From Sedimentitalea sp039941015 (GTDB lineage Bacteria; Pseudomonadota; Alphaproteobacteria; Rhodobacterales; Rhodobacteraceae): 64,000 nt of DNA. Shown piece after piece: positions 27,643 to 35,473 of the stretch (position 1 is the stretch's first letter; each line of letters starts with the position of its first letter). Both the position numbers and the translations under genes were made by a program. The notes under the pieces were generated by a model. The model saw only the letters and a list, made by a program, of their open reading frames with translations. It had not been told where the DNA came from and did no database searches. Location of the stretch: NCBI RefSeq assembly GCF_039941015.1, contig NZ_JBDVFI010000094.1; one strand, written 5' to 3'.

Positions 27643-28112
27643 GTACGGCCCCCTTTCAGGATCATACCCAGCAATGCGAGGCCACAACACACTGGCAAGC
27701 ACAGGTAGAAAAGACCGACCGGCAACGACAATGCCGTGGTCTGATGTGACCATGTGATCCCTGTCAGCCGTGCGCCGGTGACGATAAAGACGGCGAGAAA
27801 GACAAAGCTCGCCAGCCAAGCCAGAACCGCCAGCGCCTTACGTATCATCGGCGGCATCTTGATCAGATCGAGCAGGCCCGCGCGAAAATGACTGCCACGC
27901 ACAAAGCCCGAGATGGCACCCACGAATGTCAGCCAGACCAGCGCCAGCCGGGGCAGTTCCTCAGCCCAGCGGGGCGTCGAGGAAAACAGGTAGCGCGAGA
28001 TCACCACATAGACGACCATCGCGGCAAACCCCGCCACCAGCGCCGCGCCGATCCAGCGTGCGGCGCGGTCGACAAATGTCGCCGCGCGCAGCGAACTGAC
28101 CGCGAGGCTCAT
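27639..28112 (-). CDS. TRAP transporter small permease (DctQ type)
   Basis: A 157-residue protein with four membrane helices, near residues 18-40, 52-70, 86-108 and 127-150. The central motif ELPRLALVWLTFVGAISGFVRG is the DctQ hallmark. Its ATG at 28112 overlaps the cupin stop (ATGA), and its stop overlaps the large-permease start the same way. Confidence 0.88.
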   Translation of the reverse strand: MSLAVSSLRAATFVDRAARWIGAALVAGFAAMVVYVVISRYLFSSTPRWAEELPRLALVWLTFVGAISGFVRGSHFRAGLLDLIKMPPMIRKALAVLAWLASFVFLAVFIVTGARLTGITWSHQTTALSLPVGLFYLCLPVCCGLALLGMILKGGRT

Positions 28113-28483
28113 GGTTTCGTAATCCCTTGGGGCCCGCGACACAGCATGCATTCGTCGCAATAGGCGGCAACGACGACCCATTCGTCCGAGATCACCTCGA
28201 CCGTATGATCCAGCCCCGGCGGCAGACGCATGGCTGTGCCTTCGGTCATGTGGTATTCCTCGCCCCCTGCCCGCAGGATCGCCTCGCCTTTCAGCGTCAG
28301 GGTCACCTCGTCGCGCGGATGGCAATGAGCCACGGATTTCGCGCCCTTTTTCCCGGTGGTCACGGACAGCTTGATAAAGCCTTCGCCGCGTTGCGCGGGT
28401 GAAAACAGCACTTTCTGGGTGAAGTCGTAGAGTTGCACCGGTTCCACCGATGCAACTTCTACTTTTTCCGGTCTCAGGATCAT
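28109..28483 (-). CDS. Single-domain cupin protein
   Basis: A 124-residue cupin. Motif 1 is read as HCHPRDEVTLTLKGE near residues 52-66, giving two His and a Glu as metal ligands, and motif 2 around LPPGLDHTVEV near residue 90 adds a third His. The C-terminus has three closely spaced Cys (YCDECMLCRG), which is unusual for a plain cupin. It is coupled by ATGA overlaps to both the receptor gene upstream and the small permease downstream, so it belongs to the TRAP operon. It could be an isomerase, epimerase or small-molecule sensor for the imported compound. Confidence 0.8.
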   Translation of the reverse strand: MILRPEKVEVASVEPVQLYDFTQKVLFSPAQRGEGFIKLSVTTGKKGAKSVAHCHPRDEVTLTLKGEAILRAGGEEYHMTEGTAMRLPPGLDHTVEVISDEWVVVAAYCDECMLCRGPQGITKP

Positions 28484-29469
28484 TTGCGATAGGCATTCAG
28501 AATGGTCAGAAGTTCTTCGCCATAGACATCCTTCTGGCTCTCCCAGATCGGTGCGACGGCCTCGATAAAGGCGGCCTTGTCCACTTCGTTGAACTCCATG
28601 CCGTTCGCTTCCAACTGGGCAATCAGCTCTGCATTGGCGGCAGCCACCATGTCGCGCTGTTTCAGACCCCACGACGTGGCGGCTTCGGAAATGATGGCCT
28701 GATCTTCGGGCGGAATCTTGTCCCAGACAGATTTCGACATGGTCAGCGTCGCAGCCCCCCAGATATGCTCGGACAGCGACACATATTTCTGCACTTCAAA
28801 GAAGGACGCCGAATAGATGATCGCCAGCGGGTTTTCCTGCGCATCAAAGAGGCCCTGCTGCAAGGCAGAATAAAGCTCGCCAAACGACAGCGGTGCAGGC
28901 TCGGCTCCCAGACCTTCGAACGTGGCAAGACGCACCTTGTCCGGCGTAACACGGATTTTCAAACCGGCCAGATCGGCAGGCTTTTCAATCGGCCGCACAT
29001 TGTTGGTGATATTGCGGAACCCGTTTTCCCACCAGCCCAGAACCTTGATGCCCTTGGCATTCAGCATTTCGGCCAGCGCGACGCCCAGATCACCGTCAAG
29101 TGCGGCAAATGCCTGATCCCGTGCACCCCAAGCATATGGCATCTCGATGATGCCCATGCGCGGCTCGATCCCCTGAAACGATCCCGACCCGATCAACCCG
29201 GCCTGAACGGACCCGAACTGCAATCCTTCGATCACTTCCTTTTCGCTGCCCAGCTGACCCGATGGGAAAACTTCGATCTCAACGCGGCCGTCGGTTGCGG
29301 CGTTCACTTCATCGGCAAAACCGGTGGCGGCGATGTGCCAGCTGTGGCCCTCGGGCAGGACATGCCCCAGACGGACCGATACATCGGCCGCCAGTGCCGC
29401 GACTGGCACAAAGGCCGAAAGACAGGCCGCCAGCAGGCCGCTCTGGATCAGGTTGGTGTATGACGTCAT
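28480..29469 (-). CDS. TRAP transporter substrate-binding protein (DctP type)
   Basis: A 329-residue receptor. The Sec signal peptide covers about residues 1-26 (LLAACLSAFVPVAALAA). The mature domain starts with VSVRLGHVLPEGHSWHIAA, followed by VEIEVFPSGQLGSEKEVIEGLQFG near residue 64, a hallmark of DctP proteins. ADLAGLKIRVTP near 145 carries the Arg expected to contact the ligand carboxylate. GGAGAACC precedes the start. First gene of the operon receptor, cupin, small permease, large permease, hydrolase. Confidence 0.9.
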   Translation of the reverse strand: MTSYTNLIQSGLLAACLSAFVPVAALAADVSVRLGHVLPEGHSWHIAATGFADEVNAATDGRVEIEVFPSGQLGSEKEVIEGLQFGSVQAGLIGSGSFQGIEPRMGIIEMPYAWGARDQAFAALDGDLGVALAEMLNAKGIKVLGWWENGFRNITNNVRPIEKPADLAGLKIRVTPDKVRLATFEGLGAEPAPLSFGELYSALQQGLFDAQENPLAIIYSASFFEVQKYVSLSEHIWGAATLTMSKSVWDKIPPEDQAIISEAATSWGLKQRDMVAAANAELIAQLEANGMEFNEVDKAAFIEAVAPIWESQKDVYGEELLTILNAYRK

Positions 29470-29860
29470 GCTTGGTTCTCCTGTGGAACTTCAGTTGCCG
29501 CACAGGAGATACCGATCACAGTTTTCGCGCAAATAGGTGCGGGCTATGACTGGAACAGCTTTTGCGAATACCCTTTGCTCGAGGATAAGGAACCGACTTC
29601 CTTGGCGGGCAGCCAATGAAACACGCAGGAGTCGCGATGGTTATTCTTTTGAATGAGAATCATAATACAATGCATTGATATTAGATCATTATTTCAAATG
29701 TCTTCCTGAAGATGTTCGAACAGATCGATCGTGGAATCGGCCTGTCTAAACCTTACGGATAACAGCGGACCATCCGCGGTCCACACCATCGTGACGGCTC
29801 ACCGCGTTTTCTTTCATCGGGCAAGCCCTATGTCTGCAGGAGATAGAAGGAGAGCATTAC
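29470..29860. other. Intergenic region, 391 bases, with an AT-rich patch
   Basis: The gap separates the divergent TRAP operon and an SDR gene. From about 29640 to 29700 it is markedly AT-rich for this window. Within it, GAATGAGAATCATAAT (about 29651-29666) resembles half to most of a Fur/Irr-type iron box. A small stem GGACC-ATCCGC-GGTCC lies at 29767-29782. No gene is evident. Confidence 0.4.
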
Positions 29861-30523
29861 ATGCAAAGGGCGCTTGTCATCGGCGCGTGGGGCGGAATCG
29901 GCTCAGCGATCGCAGACCAGCTCGCCGCGCGAGGCGCTGATGTAACAGGGCTGTCGCGCAAACACGACGGGCTCGATGTGACCGATATGACCTCGGTTGA
30001 CCGAGTCCTCGGGGCACAGACTGGCCCGTTTGATCTGATATTCGTTGCGACCGGTATCCTTGCGCCAAATGGGGCCAGCCCGGAGAAATCGCTTGATCAG
30101 ATCGATGGCGCGCAGATGGCCGAAATTATGGCTGTGAACTGCATCGGGCCGGCGCTCATCCTGCGGCATGCGCCCAGGCTCTTGCCGCGCAAAGGTCGCG
30201 CGGTTGTGGCGATGCTCAGCGCGCGCGTCGGATCAATCGGCGACAACAGGCTGGGTGGCTGGTATGCCTATCGCGCCTCAAAAGCCGCCGCCAACCAGAT
30301 CCTGCGCACTGCAGCGATCGAAATTGGCCGCAGCCACCGGGACGCCGCTGTCGTCGCGCTGCATCCCGGTACGGTCGCGACCCGCTTTACCCGCAACTAC
30401 CCTGCGCACAGCAAGGTCGAACCCGAGGTCGCCGCCGAAAACCTGTTGCGCGTGATCGATGACATCGGCCCTGCGCAGTCGGGCCGGTTCTTCGACTGGG
30501 CGGGCAAGGAGGTGCCGTGGTAA
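29861..30523 (+). CDS. SDR family oxidoreductase (C-factor-like)
   Basis: A 220-residue short-chain dehydrogenase of the small C-factor/CsgA-like group. The cofactor motif is GAWGGIGSAIA at residues 8-18, VATG lies near 63-66, the catalytic Ser near 121 and YRASK (Y138, K142) forms the active site. The strong ribosome site AGAAGGAGA is 8-14 bases before the ATG. It stands alone between a TRAP operon and a zone of decayed genes. It is the only intact gene between 29470 and 32928. Substrate unknown. Confidence 0.88.
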   Translation: MQRALVIGAWGGIGSAIADQLAARGADVTGLSRKHDGLDVTDMTSVDRVLGAQTGPFDLIFVATGILAPNGASPEKSLDQIDGAQMAEIMAVNCIGPALILRHAPRLLPRKGRAVVAMLSARVGSIGDNRLGGWYAYRASKAAANQILRTAAIEIGRSHRDAAVVALHPGTVATRFTRNYPAHSKVEPEVAAENLLRVIDDIGPAQSGRFFDWAGKEVPW

Positions 30524-30535
30524 GTGAACGCGCGG

Positions 30536-31255
30536 TCAGGCTTGGAAAACATCGGTCGCATCCACCTTTGCCACGTCGGTTCTCCCAGAGAGACCCATGG
30601 TTGTCCTGAGTTCTTTTTCCAGAATTTCCAACAGGGTCGATACACCGTTTTCACCCATCGCACCAAGGGCATAGACCATCGCGCGTCCAAGCATCGTACC
30701 CAATGCCCCCAGTGCCAGTGCGCGAAAGATGTCCTGACCACTACGCACACCACTATCCATCACGATCTGGACCCGGTCGCCGACCGCATCGACGATCTTT
30801 GGCAGATAGGCGATAGAACTTGACGCGCCGTCCTGTTGGCGGCCTCCGTGGTTGGACACAATAATACCGTCCACGCCAAGATTGGCAGCGATCTGCGCGT
30901 CCTGGACATCCATGACGCCTTTCAGGATCAAGGGGCCGTCTCACTCCTTGCGGAAAGTTTCGATATCCGCCCAGGTGAGCGACGGATCAAGCTGTTCGGT
31001 AGCCCAGGTCAGCAGGCTGTTCATGTTGTCGACAGTTGTGCAATCCCGCTCGAGTGGTCCAATAACTTCATGGAAGCAGGCAAGCGGCGTCTTGCGGGCG
31101 ATACGGCCCACGCCGCGAACACTGACGAGGTGACGGGTCTGCGCTCCGAAGCCTGCGATCTGAAGGAAGTGGTTGCGGAACAGCCTCTTGAACCCCGTTT
31201 GGTTAAGAAAAATATGTTCGACGGTGGGGGCGATCCCGTATGAGATATGCCGCAT
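30536..31255 (-). pseudogene. FMN-dependent 2-hydroxy-acid dehydrogenase remnant (LldD/GOX family)
   Basis: The last 240 codons of an FMN alpha-hydroxy-acid dehydrogenase. After the FRKE segment an in-frame TGA (30941-30943) replaces the conserved Trp that normally precedes DGPLILKGV. Beyond the stop the frame continues with intact catalytic-domain motifs: ILKGVMDVQDA (FMN-binding Lys), GIIVSNHGGRQ (active-site His/Gly-Gly-Arg), VQIVMDSGVRSGQD and LGRAMVYAL. The part upstream is degenerate (TWADIETFRKE is recognisable) and the N-terminal third, about 140 residues, is missing. An intact enzyme would be near 380 residues. Not functional. Confidence 0.85.
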
Positions 31256-31259
31256 CTGA

Positions 31260-31735
31260 GAAGCTTGAGATCATCCTGCTGGTTGAAGAGGATTTCTTTT
31301 TTGATGGGACCACCGGACCTTGTATCACCAACGTCGACTGTCGCCTTTCACACTAATTGCGATCGGCCTCTGGCCTTGCCCCGTTCCGGCCACGACATGT
31401 GTCGACGCGTTGAAGAAGTGGCGCGAAATGCCGCGACAATGCTGAACGCCAAATATGAAGCCGAAAATATCAATCTGCTGGATGCGTTGATCGGGGCTGG
31501 GCTGGCCTGCGGGATTCAACCCATTTCCTACTGGTTGGGACAGATCGCATCCGCCAAGCTGGTGACGCAGAAAATCATCTCTCCGACCATCTCCAGAGTG
31601 CATTCGCTCTGCTGGCTGCCTGACATCGTGCTGTCACCAGCAACCGAGGCGATCCGAGATATCATCCTCGCCGAGGTGGCCATGATGATATCGGGAGGTA
31701 AGCTGTCGGGCCGACAGCCCCGCCTGATCGACTAG
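31260..31735 (+). pseudogene. LysR-family regulator, C-terminal remnant
   Basis: Reading plus strand, MGPPDLVSP followed by DRPLALPRSGHDMCRRVEEVA, AKYEAENINLLDALIGAGLA and QKIISPTISRVHSLC matches the order of segments in a LysR effector domain: the second half of the domain, the central helix and the C-terminal strand-helix. There is no HTH. The segment ILLVEED at its start lies in another frame, the join falling in a T-rich run near 31298-31305, so a frameshift is also present. It is the tail of a decayed regulator. Confidence 0.65.
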
Positions 31736-31849
31736 AGCAGTTGACGAGCATTAATAGCGTTTTCACGGCTGGCATCCGCGCCTTCATAGAAAAACGCGGC
31801 GTCCGATTTCGGCGTCGCGGCGGCACCGGAAAAGACTTCATCTGCCAAG

Positions 31850-32040
31850 CATTTTCGGGGCGCGGCGGGGACCTGCTAGACATTAAACGGCTATGACCTG
31901 CTTGGTGCCTTTGACACGTTTTAACTGAAATTCGCCAAGCGGTATGCCAATACCAAAGAAACCGCTAAGCAGGCCTTTGCCGATCATGCAGCAGACGTGT
32001 GCCGGGACCTTTCCTGATGCCGATCACAGTTAAAAGTTGA
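31850..32040 (+). pseudogene. Ketopantoate hydroxymethyltransferase (PanB) C-terminal remnant
   Basis: The frame from about 31886 reads NGYDLLGAFDTF, stop, LKFAKRYANTKETAKQAFADHAADV, which matches the PanB C-terminus (HDLLG, P-KF-KRYA, then the helix before the tail). A frameshift after AADV restores AGTFPDADHS and then a stop where the family usually has Tyr. At least two stops and one shift are visible, and the N-terminal 200 residues are absent. A fragment with no function of its own. Confidence 0.7.
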
Positions 32041-32091
32041 AACCGCAAGAGGCAGAGCGCTTTGCGGCGCCCCTCGCCAGAGGAGGATGGC

Positions 32092-32849
32092 ATGGACGAA
32101 AACGAACCAATCCAAGACAATGGACCCCACAATATGTGGTGGGTCGCCGAGCACAGCCGTAAAGTCACGGATAAACCGCTGGCCCGCTGGATTCTGGAAA
32201 TGCCAGTGGTGTTTTATCGGCTCTCCGATGGCACGCTCGCTGCGCTTCATGACCGTTGTCCGCATCGCTAGGCGCCCCTATCCGAAGGCCACGTAGATGG
32301 GTACAAAATCGTCTGCGCCTATCCCGGGATGGAGTTCAACACCGAAGGGCTGCGTACCAGGTCTCCGACCCAGCACATCAAACCCAAACGCGCTGAAATA
32401 CCGTCATAGGCCGTGCGCGAAGCGGCGGCATGGGCCTGCCTCAAGATAAACCGATCAAACAGAAACAGAAGGGTCGGATGCCCAGTCTGGCGATTACATT
32501 CACGGACTGATGTGTGCACGTTCCGGCGCCCGAACCGAGCCGGCGTTAGGATTTAGTCATGCGCGGTTCCCATAACGTGACGCCGGCGCAGAGGGGCTGG
32601 ACGCACTATTTCTGAGGGGCCGCCTTTGATGTGCCGGAAACCAACGATGATGTGGCGCAGAAGACCAAGGCCAGAATCATCGAAGCCTTGGGCAAGGACA
32701 AGCACCTTCTCGAAAGAATGCAAAAGCAGATTGCCGCGGACCCGCGCGGTCTCGATTTCCTAGAAGTCACCCTTGACTCCGACGGGACAGGCATCCTTGT
32801 CCACCAGACCCTGAACAAGAAACGTGCAACAGAAGGCCGAAAGCTGTGA
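32092..32849 (+). pseudogene. Rieske-type aromatic oxygenase (VanA-like) remnant
   Basis: The start reads NMWWVAEHSRKVTDKPLARWILEMPVVFYRLSDG and LHDRCPHR, then TAG (32269-32271), then APLSEGHVDG, KIVCAYPGMEFNTEGL. This is the Rieske domain of vanillate O-demethylase-like oxygenases with a nonsense codon. The second cluster His is also lost (YPGM instead of YHGM). After about 32460 most of the catalytic domain is deleted. The C-terminal tail resumes as RGSHNVTPA, a TGA in place of Trp (32613-32615), then GAAFDVPETNDDVAQKTKARII and KHLLERMQKQI. Clearly dead. Confidence 0.85.
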
Positions 32850-32928
32850 CGAGGGCCGCTTGACCGTTTGACTGCGCCGCCACCAACGGCGAAGCATGTC
32901 CCTGCAATCTCTACAGGAGCCAATCTTG

Positions 32929-33798
32929 ATGACCGAGCGCCCACCACGGCCACGCCGCAGCTTTATCTTTACACCGGGTCTGCGGCCCGACATGTACCCC
33001 AAGGCACTCGCCTGTGGCACCGATATCGTCTGTATCGAACTGGAAGACGGTATTGCCCCCAAAGACAAGGCCGAGGCGCGCGAAAAGGCGTTGGCGCTGT
33101 TTGCCCAGCCACAGGCCGACGATGGTATAGAGCGGATCGTGCGGATCAACTCGATGCGGGAACGCTTTGGCATTGAGGATGTTCAGGCTGTGCTGGCGAC
33201 ATTGACACCGCCCCCTGCCCTGATGATGCCAAAGGTGCGGACCCCTGACGAGGTGGTGATGCTCGACCAGTTGCTGACCGAGGCGGGGCACGCCACCCGC
33301 CTGCACGTGATCATCGAAACCAACGCCGGACTGGAGGCCGCATTCGATATCGCCAACTGTTCTGACCGCATCGACGCGATGTTCTTTGGTGGTGTCGATA
33401 TGGCCGCCGAACTGCGCTGTCAGAATGCTTGGGAGCCGCTGTTATACGCCCGGTCCCGCGTGGTTCACGCCGCAGCCAGCGCCGGGCTGGACGTGATCGA
33501 TGTTCCCTATCTCGATCTGCAAGACCCCGATGGCATGCGGGTCGCCGCCGAACAGGCCCGCGATCTAGGTTTCGCAGGAAAAGGCGCGGTACATCCAAAA
33601 CAGATCGCCGCCCTGAATGACGTGTTCTCGCCGTCAGAGGAACAGATTGCCCGCGCCCGTCGTATCATCTCTGAGTTCGAAGCTGCCGATACCGGGCTGG
33701 TCGTGATCGACGGCAAACTCATCGAAAAGCCGGTCTTGCGCGACATGCACCGGATTGTTGCAATCGCCGACAGCATGGCAGGTGCCGCCAGAACCTAG
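32929..33798 (+). CDS. HpcH/HpaI aldolase-family CoA ester lyase (CitE/malyl-CoA lyase-like)
   Basis: A 289-residue protein of the citrate lyase beta-subunit family. Motifs are RRSFIFTPGLRPDMYPKA near residue 7 (CoA and substrate Arg), IVCIELEDGIAPKDKAEAR near 32-50 (metal Glu/Asp), MMPKVRTPDEV near 100, FFGGVDMAAELRC near 152 (second metal Asp) and GKGAVHPKQI near 220. It probably cleaves a hydroxyacyl-CoA or makes a C-C bond with acetyl-CoA/glyoxylate. An in-frame ATG at 32896 is also possible, but only 32929 has an AGGAG at suitable spacing. It precedes the sulfatase by 142 bases. Confidence 0.85.
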   Translation: MTERPPRPRRSFIFTPGLRPDMYPKALACGTDIVCIELEDGIAPKDKAEAREKALALFAQPQADDGIERIVRINSMRERFGIEDVQAVLATLTPPPALMMPKVRTPDEVVMLDQLLTEAGHATRLHVIIETNAGLEAAFDIANCSDRIDAMFFGGVDMAAELRCQNAWEPLLYARSRVVHAAASAGLDVIDVPYLDLQDPDGMRVAAEQARDLGFAGKGAVHPKQIAALNDVFSPSEEQIARARRIISEFEAADTGLVVIDGKLIEKPVLRDMHRIVAIADSMAGAART

Positions 33799-33851
33799 GA
33801 GATTCTGCGCAGACATCCCGTTTTCAGGTGAAACCGCTCGCCGCGCTCTAT

Positions 33852-33885
33852 CATTACAAATGACATAGTTATTGACACTTGTAAG
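33852..33885 (+). promoter_or_regulatory. Shared regulon motif upstream of the sulfatase gene (copy 1)
   Basis: CATTACAAATG, ten bases, TGAC, four bases, GTAAG. The same spacing occurs upstream of the split transketolase/molybdoenzyme divergon and of the ABC importer. The ends TTACAA and TTGTAA also form a long-spaced dyad. TTGACA at 33872-33877 could double as a -35 element, though no good -10 follows at 16-18 bases. It is 55 bases before the start codon. Confidence 0.5.
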
Positions 33886-33940
33886 GTCCAGTGATGGCCC
33901 TTATAGTGCCGGTGGATCAATTTTTCGAAGGGGTGCTGCC

Positions 33941-35473
33941 ATGAATATCATTCTCGTGCTGGTCGACAGTCTGACGCGCAATTGCCTGCGTGCCTATGAT
34001 CCCTCCAGCCCCTGCGAGACACCCAATATCGACCGGTTCGCACAGCGCGCGTCGATTTTTGACAACCATTTCGTCGGCAGCCTGCCCTGCATGCCGGCGC
34101 GCCGCGAACTTATTGCCGGGCGCAAGGAATTCATGTGGCGCCCCTGGGGCTCGCTTGAAGTGTTCGATCCGCGCCTGCCGGCAGAGGTGCGCAAAGGCGG
34201 GCATCACACGCATGTCGTGACCGATCACTACCATTACTGGGAAGAAGAGGCGAACGGCTATATCCAGAGCTATGACACCACCGAGATGATCCGTGGCTAC
34301 GAAGTCGATCGCTGGCAGGCACAGGACCCGACCGAGGACAAGCCCGACTGGGTCAAGAACGTCGAAAAGTTTCGCGCGCCCGAGCACATCGGCCAGTATT
34401 ATGCCAACACCAAGGATTTTAACGGCGAAGAGGATTACTTTTCAGCCAAGACATTCGGCGGCGCCTGCGACTGGCTGGACCGCAATGCTGGCAAGGGCGA
34501 GTTCTTTTTGCATGTCGAAACCTTTGACGTGCATGAACCGTTCCACATCCCCGAGCCTTACGAGAGCATGTATGCCGAAGGCGCGACCAAGAACGAATTC
34601 AACGTCTGGCCGCCCTACCAAGTCTATAACGACCTTGAAAACTTCATGGATCAGACCACGCCCGAGGAACTGAAATTCCTACGCTCGCAATTCATGGGCA
34701 AGGTCACGATGATGGACAAGTGGTTTGGAACGCTGCTTGACAAGCTTGACGAGAAAGGGTTGTGGGACGACACGATGGTCATCCTGACCACCGATCACGG
34801 TCACGACATGGGCGAGCGCCGCGCCTTTGGCAAACAGCACCCGCATTTTGACAGCCATGCCAACATTCCGTTGATGGTCTGGCACCCGCAGAACCCCGGC
34901 AACGGCAAGCGACTGTCGGGGCTGACCCAGACGGTCGACCTGTTTGCCACGATCATCGAGGCGGCAGGGGTCGAGGTAACGGATGCCAACCGGCACAGCC
35001 GATCACTCTTGCCGATGATCGTCGAGGATGCGCCTTCACCACGCGATGCCGTGCTCTATGGCACATTCGGTCAAGGGATTTGCGCCACCGACGGGACATG
35101 GACCGTGATGAAAGCGCCCGATCCCGACCAGCCGCTCTTCCTCTATTCGACGGCGATCTTTCGGCCGCTCATCGTTGACAACCCCGTGGACGGGCGGCTG
35201 GCCAAAGCCCCGAACAAACCGGTTGACCAAGGCTATTTTGACCCTTCGGTCGATCTGCCGATGTGGCAGATCCCGATCAAGATCGATCCCCGGACCGAGA
35301 AGAATTTTCTATTCAACCGCGCCGATGACCCGGAGCAAGCCGACAATCTGTGGGACACGGCACCGGATCAGCGCCAGCGGATGCTGGACCTCGTCTGTCA
35401 ACTGATGGAGGACGAAGGCTGCCCACCCGAGCAGTATGACCGGTTGGGCCTGAAAGAAGCGGTCCCGGCCTAA
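33941..35473 (+). CDS. Type I sulfatase (Cys-type, FGE-dependent)
   Basis: A 510-residue sulfatase of the alkaline phosphatase superfamily. The formylglycine motif CMPAR is at residues 50-54 (CxPxR), so the catalytic residue is a Cys that must be oxidised. Metal ligands come from VDS (D9) near the N-terminus and TTDHGHDMG near residue 284. HYHYWEEEANG near residue 105 and RRAFGKQHPHFDSHANIPLMVWHP near 295 are also present. No signal peptide is visible, so it acts in the cytoplasm. An earlier in-frame start at 33872 adds residues without a ribosome site. It ends in a 4-base tail overlap with the convergent FGE gene. The substrate is probably a small sulfate ester. Confidence 0.92.
   Translation: MNIILVLVDSLTRNCLRAYDPSSPCETPNIDRFAQRASIFDNHFVGSLPCMPARRELIAGRKEFMWRPWGSLEVFDPRLPAEVRKGGHHTHVVTDHYHYWEEEANGYIQSYDTTEMIRGYEVDRWQAQDPTEDKPDWVKNVEKFRAPEHIGQYYANTKDFNGEEDYFSAKTFGGACDWLDRNAGKGEFFLHVETFDVHEPFHIPEPYESMYAEGATKNEFNVWPPYQVYNDLENFMDQTTPEELKFLRSQFMGKVTMMDKWFGTLLDKLDEKGLWDDTMVILTTDHGHDMGERRAFGKQHPHFDSHANIPLMVWHPQNPGNGKRLSGLTQTVDLFATIIEAAGVEVTDANRHSRSLLPMIVEDAPSPRDAVLYGTFGQGICATDGTWTVMKAPDPDQPLFLYSTAIFRPLIVDNPVDGRLAKAPNKPVDQGYFDPSVDLPMWQIPIKIDPRTEKNFLFNRADDPEQADNLWDTAPDQRQRMLDLVCQLMEDEGCPPEQYDRLGLKEAVPA

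Noticed and set aside
29767..29782. Small hairpin GGACC/GGTCC as terminator
   Set aside because: Only 5 bp and no T-run on either strand.
31736..31850. Enoyl-CoA hydratase-like tail (AGIRAFIEKRG)
   Set aside because: Only about 12 residues fit, and the opposite strand is equally open; too little to call.
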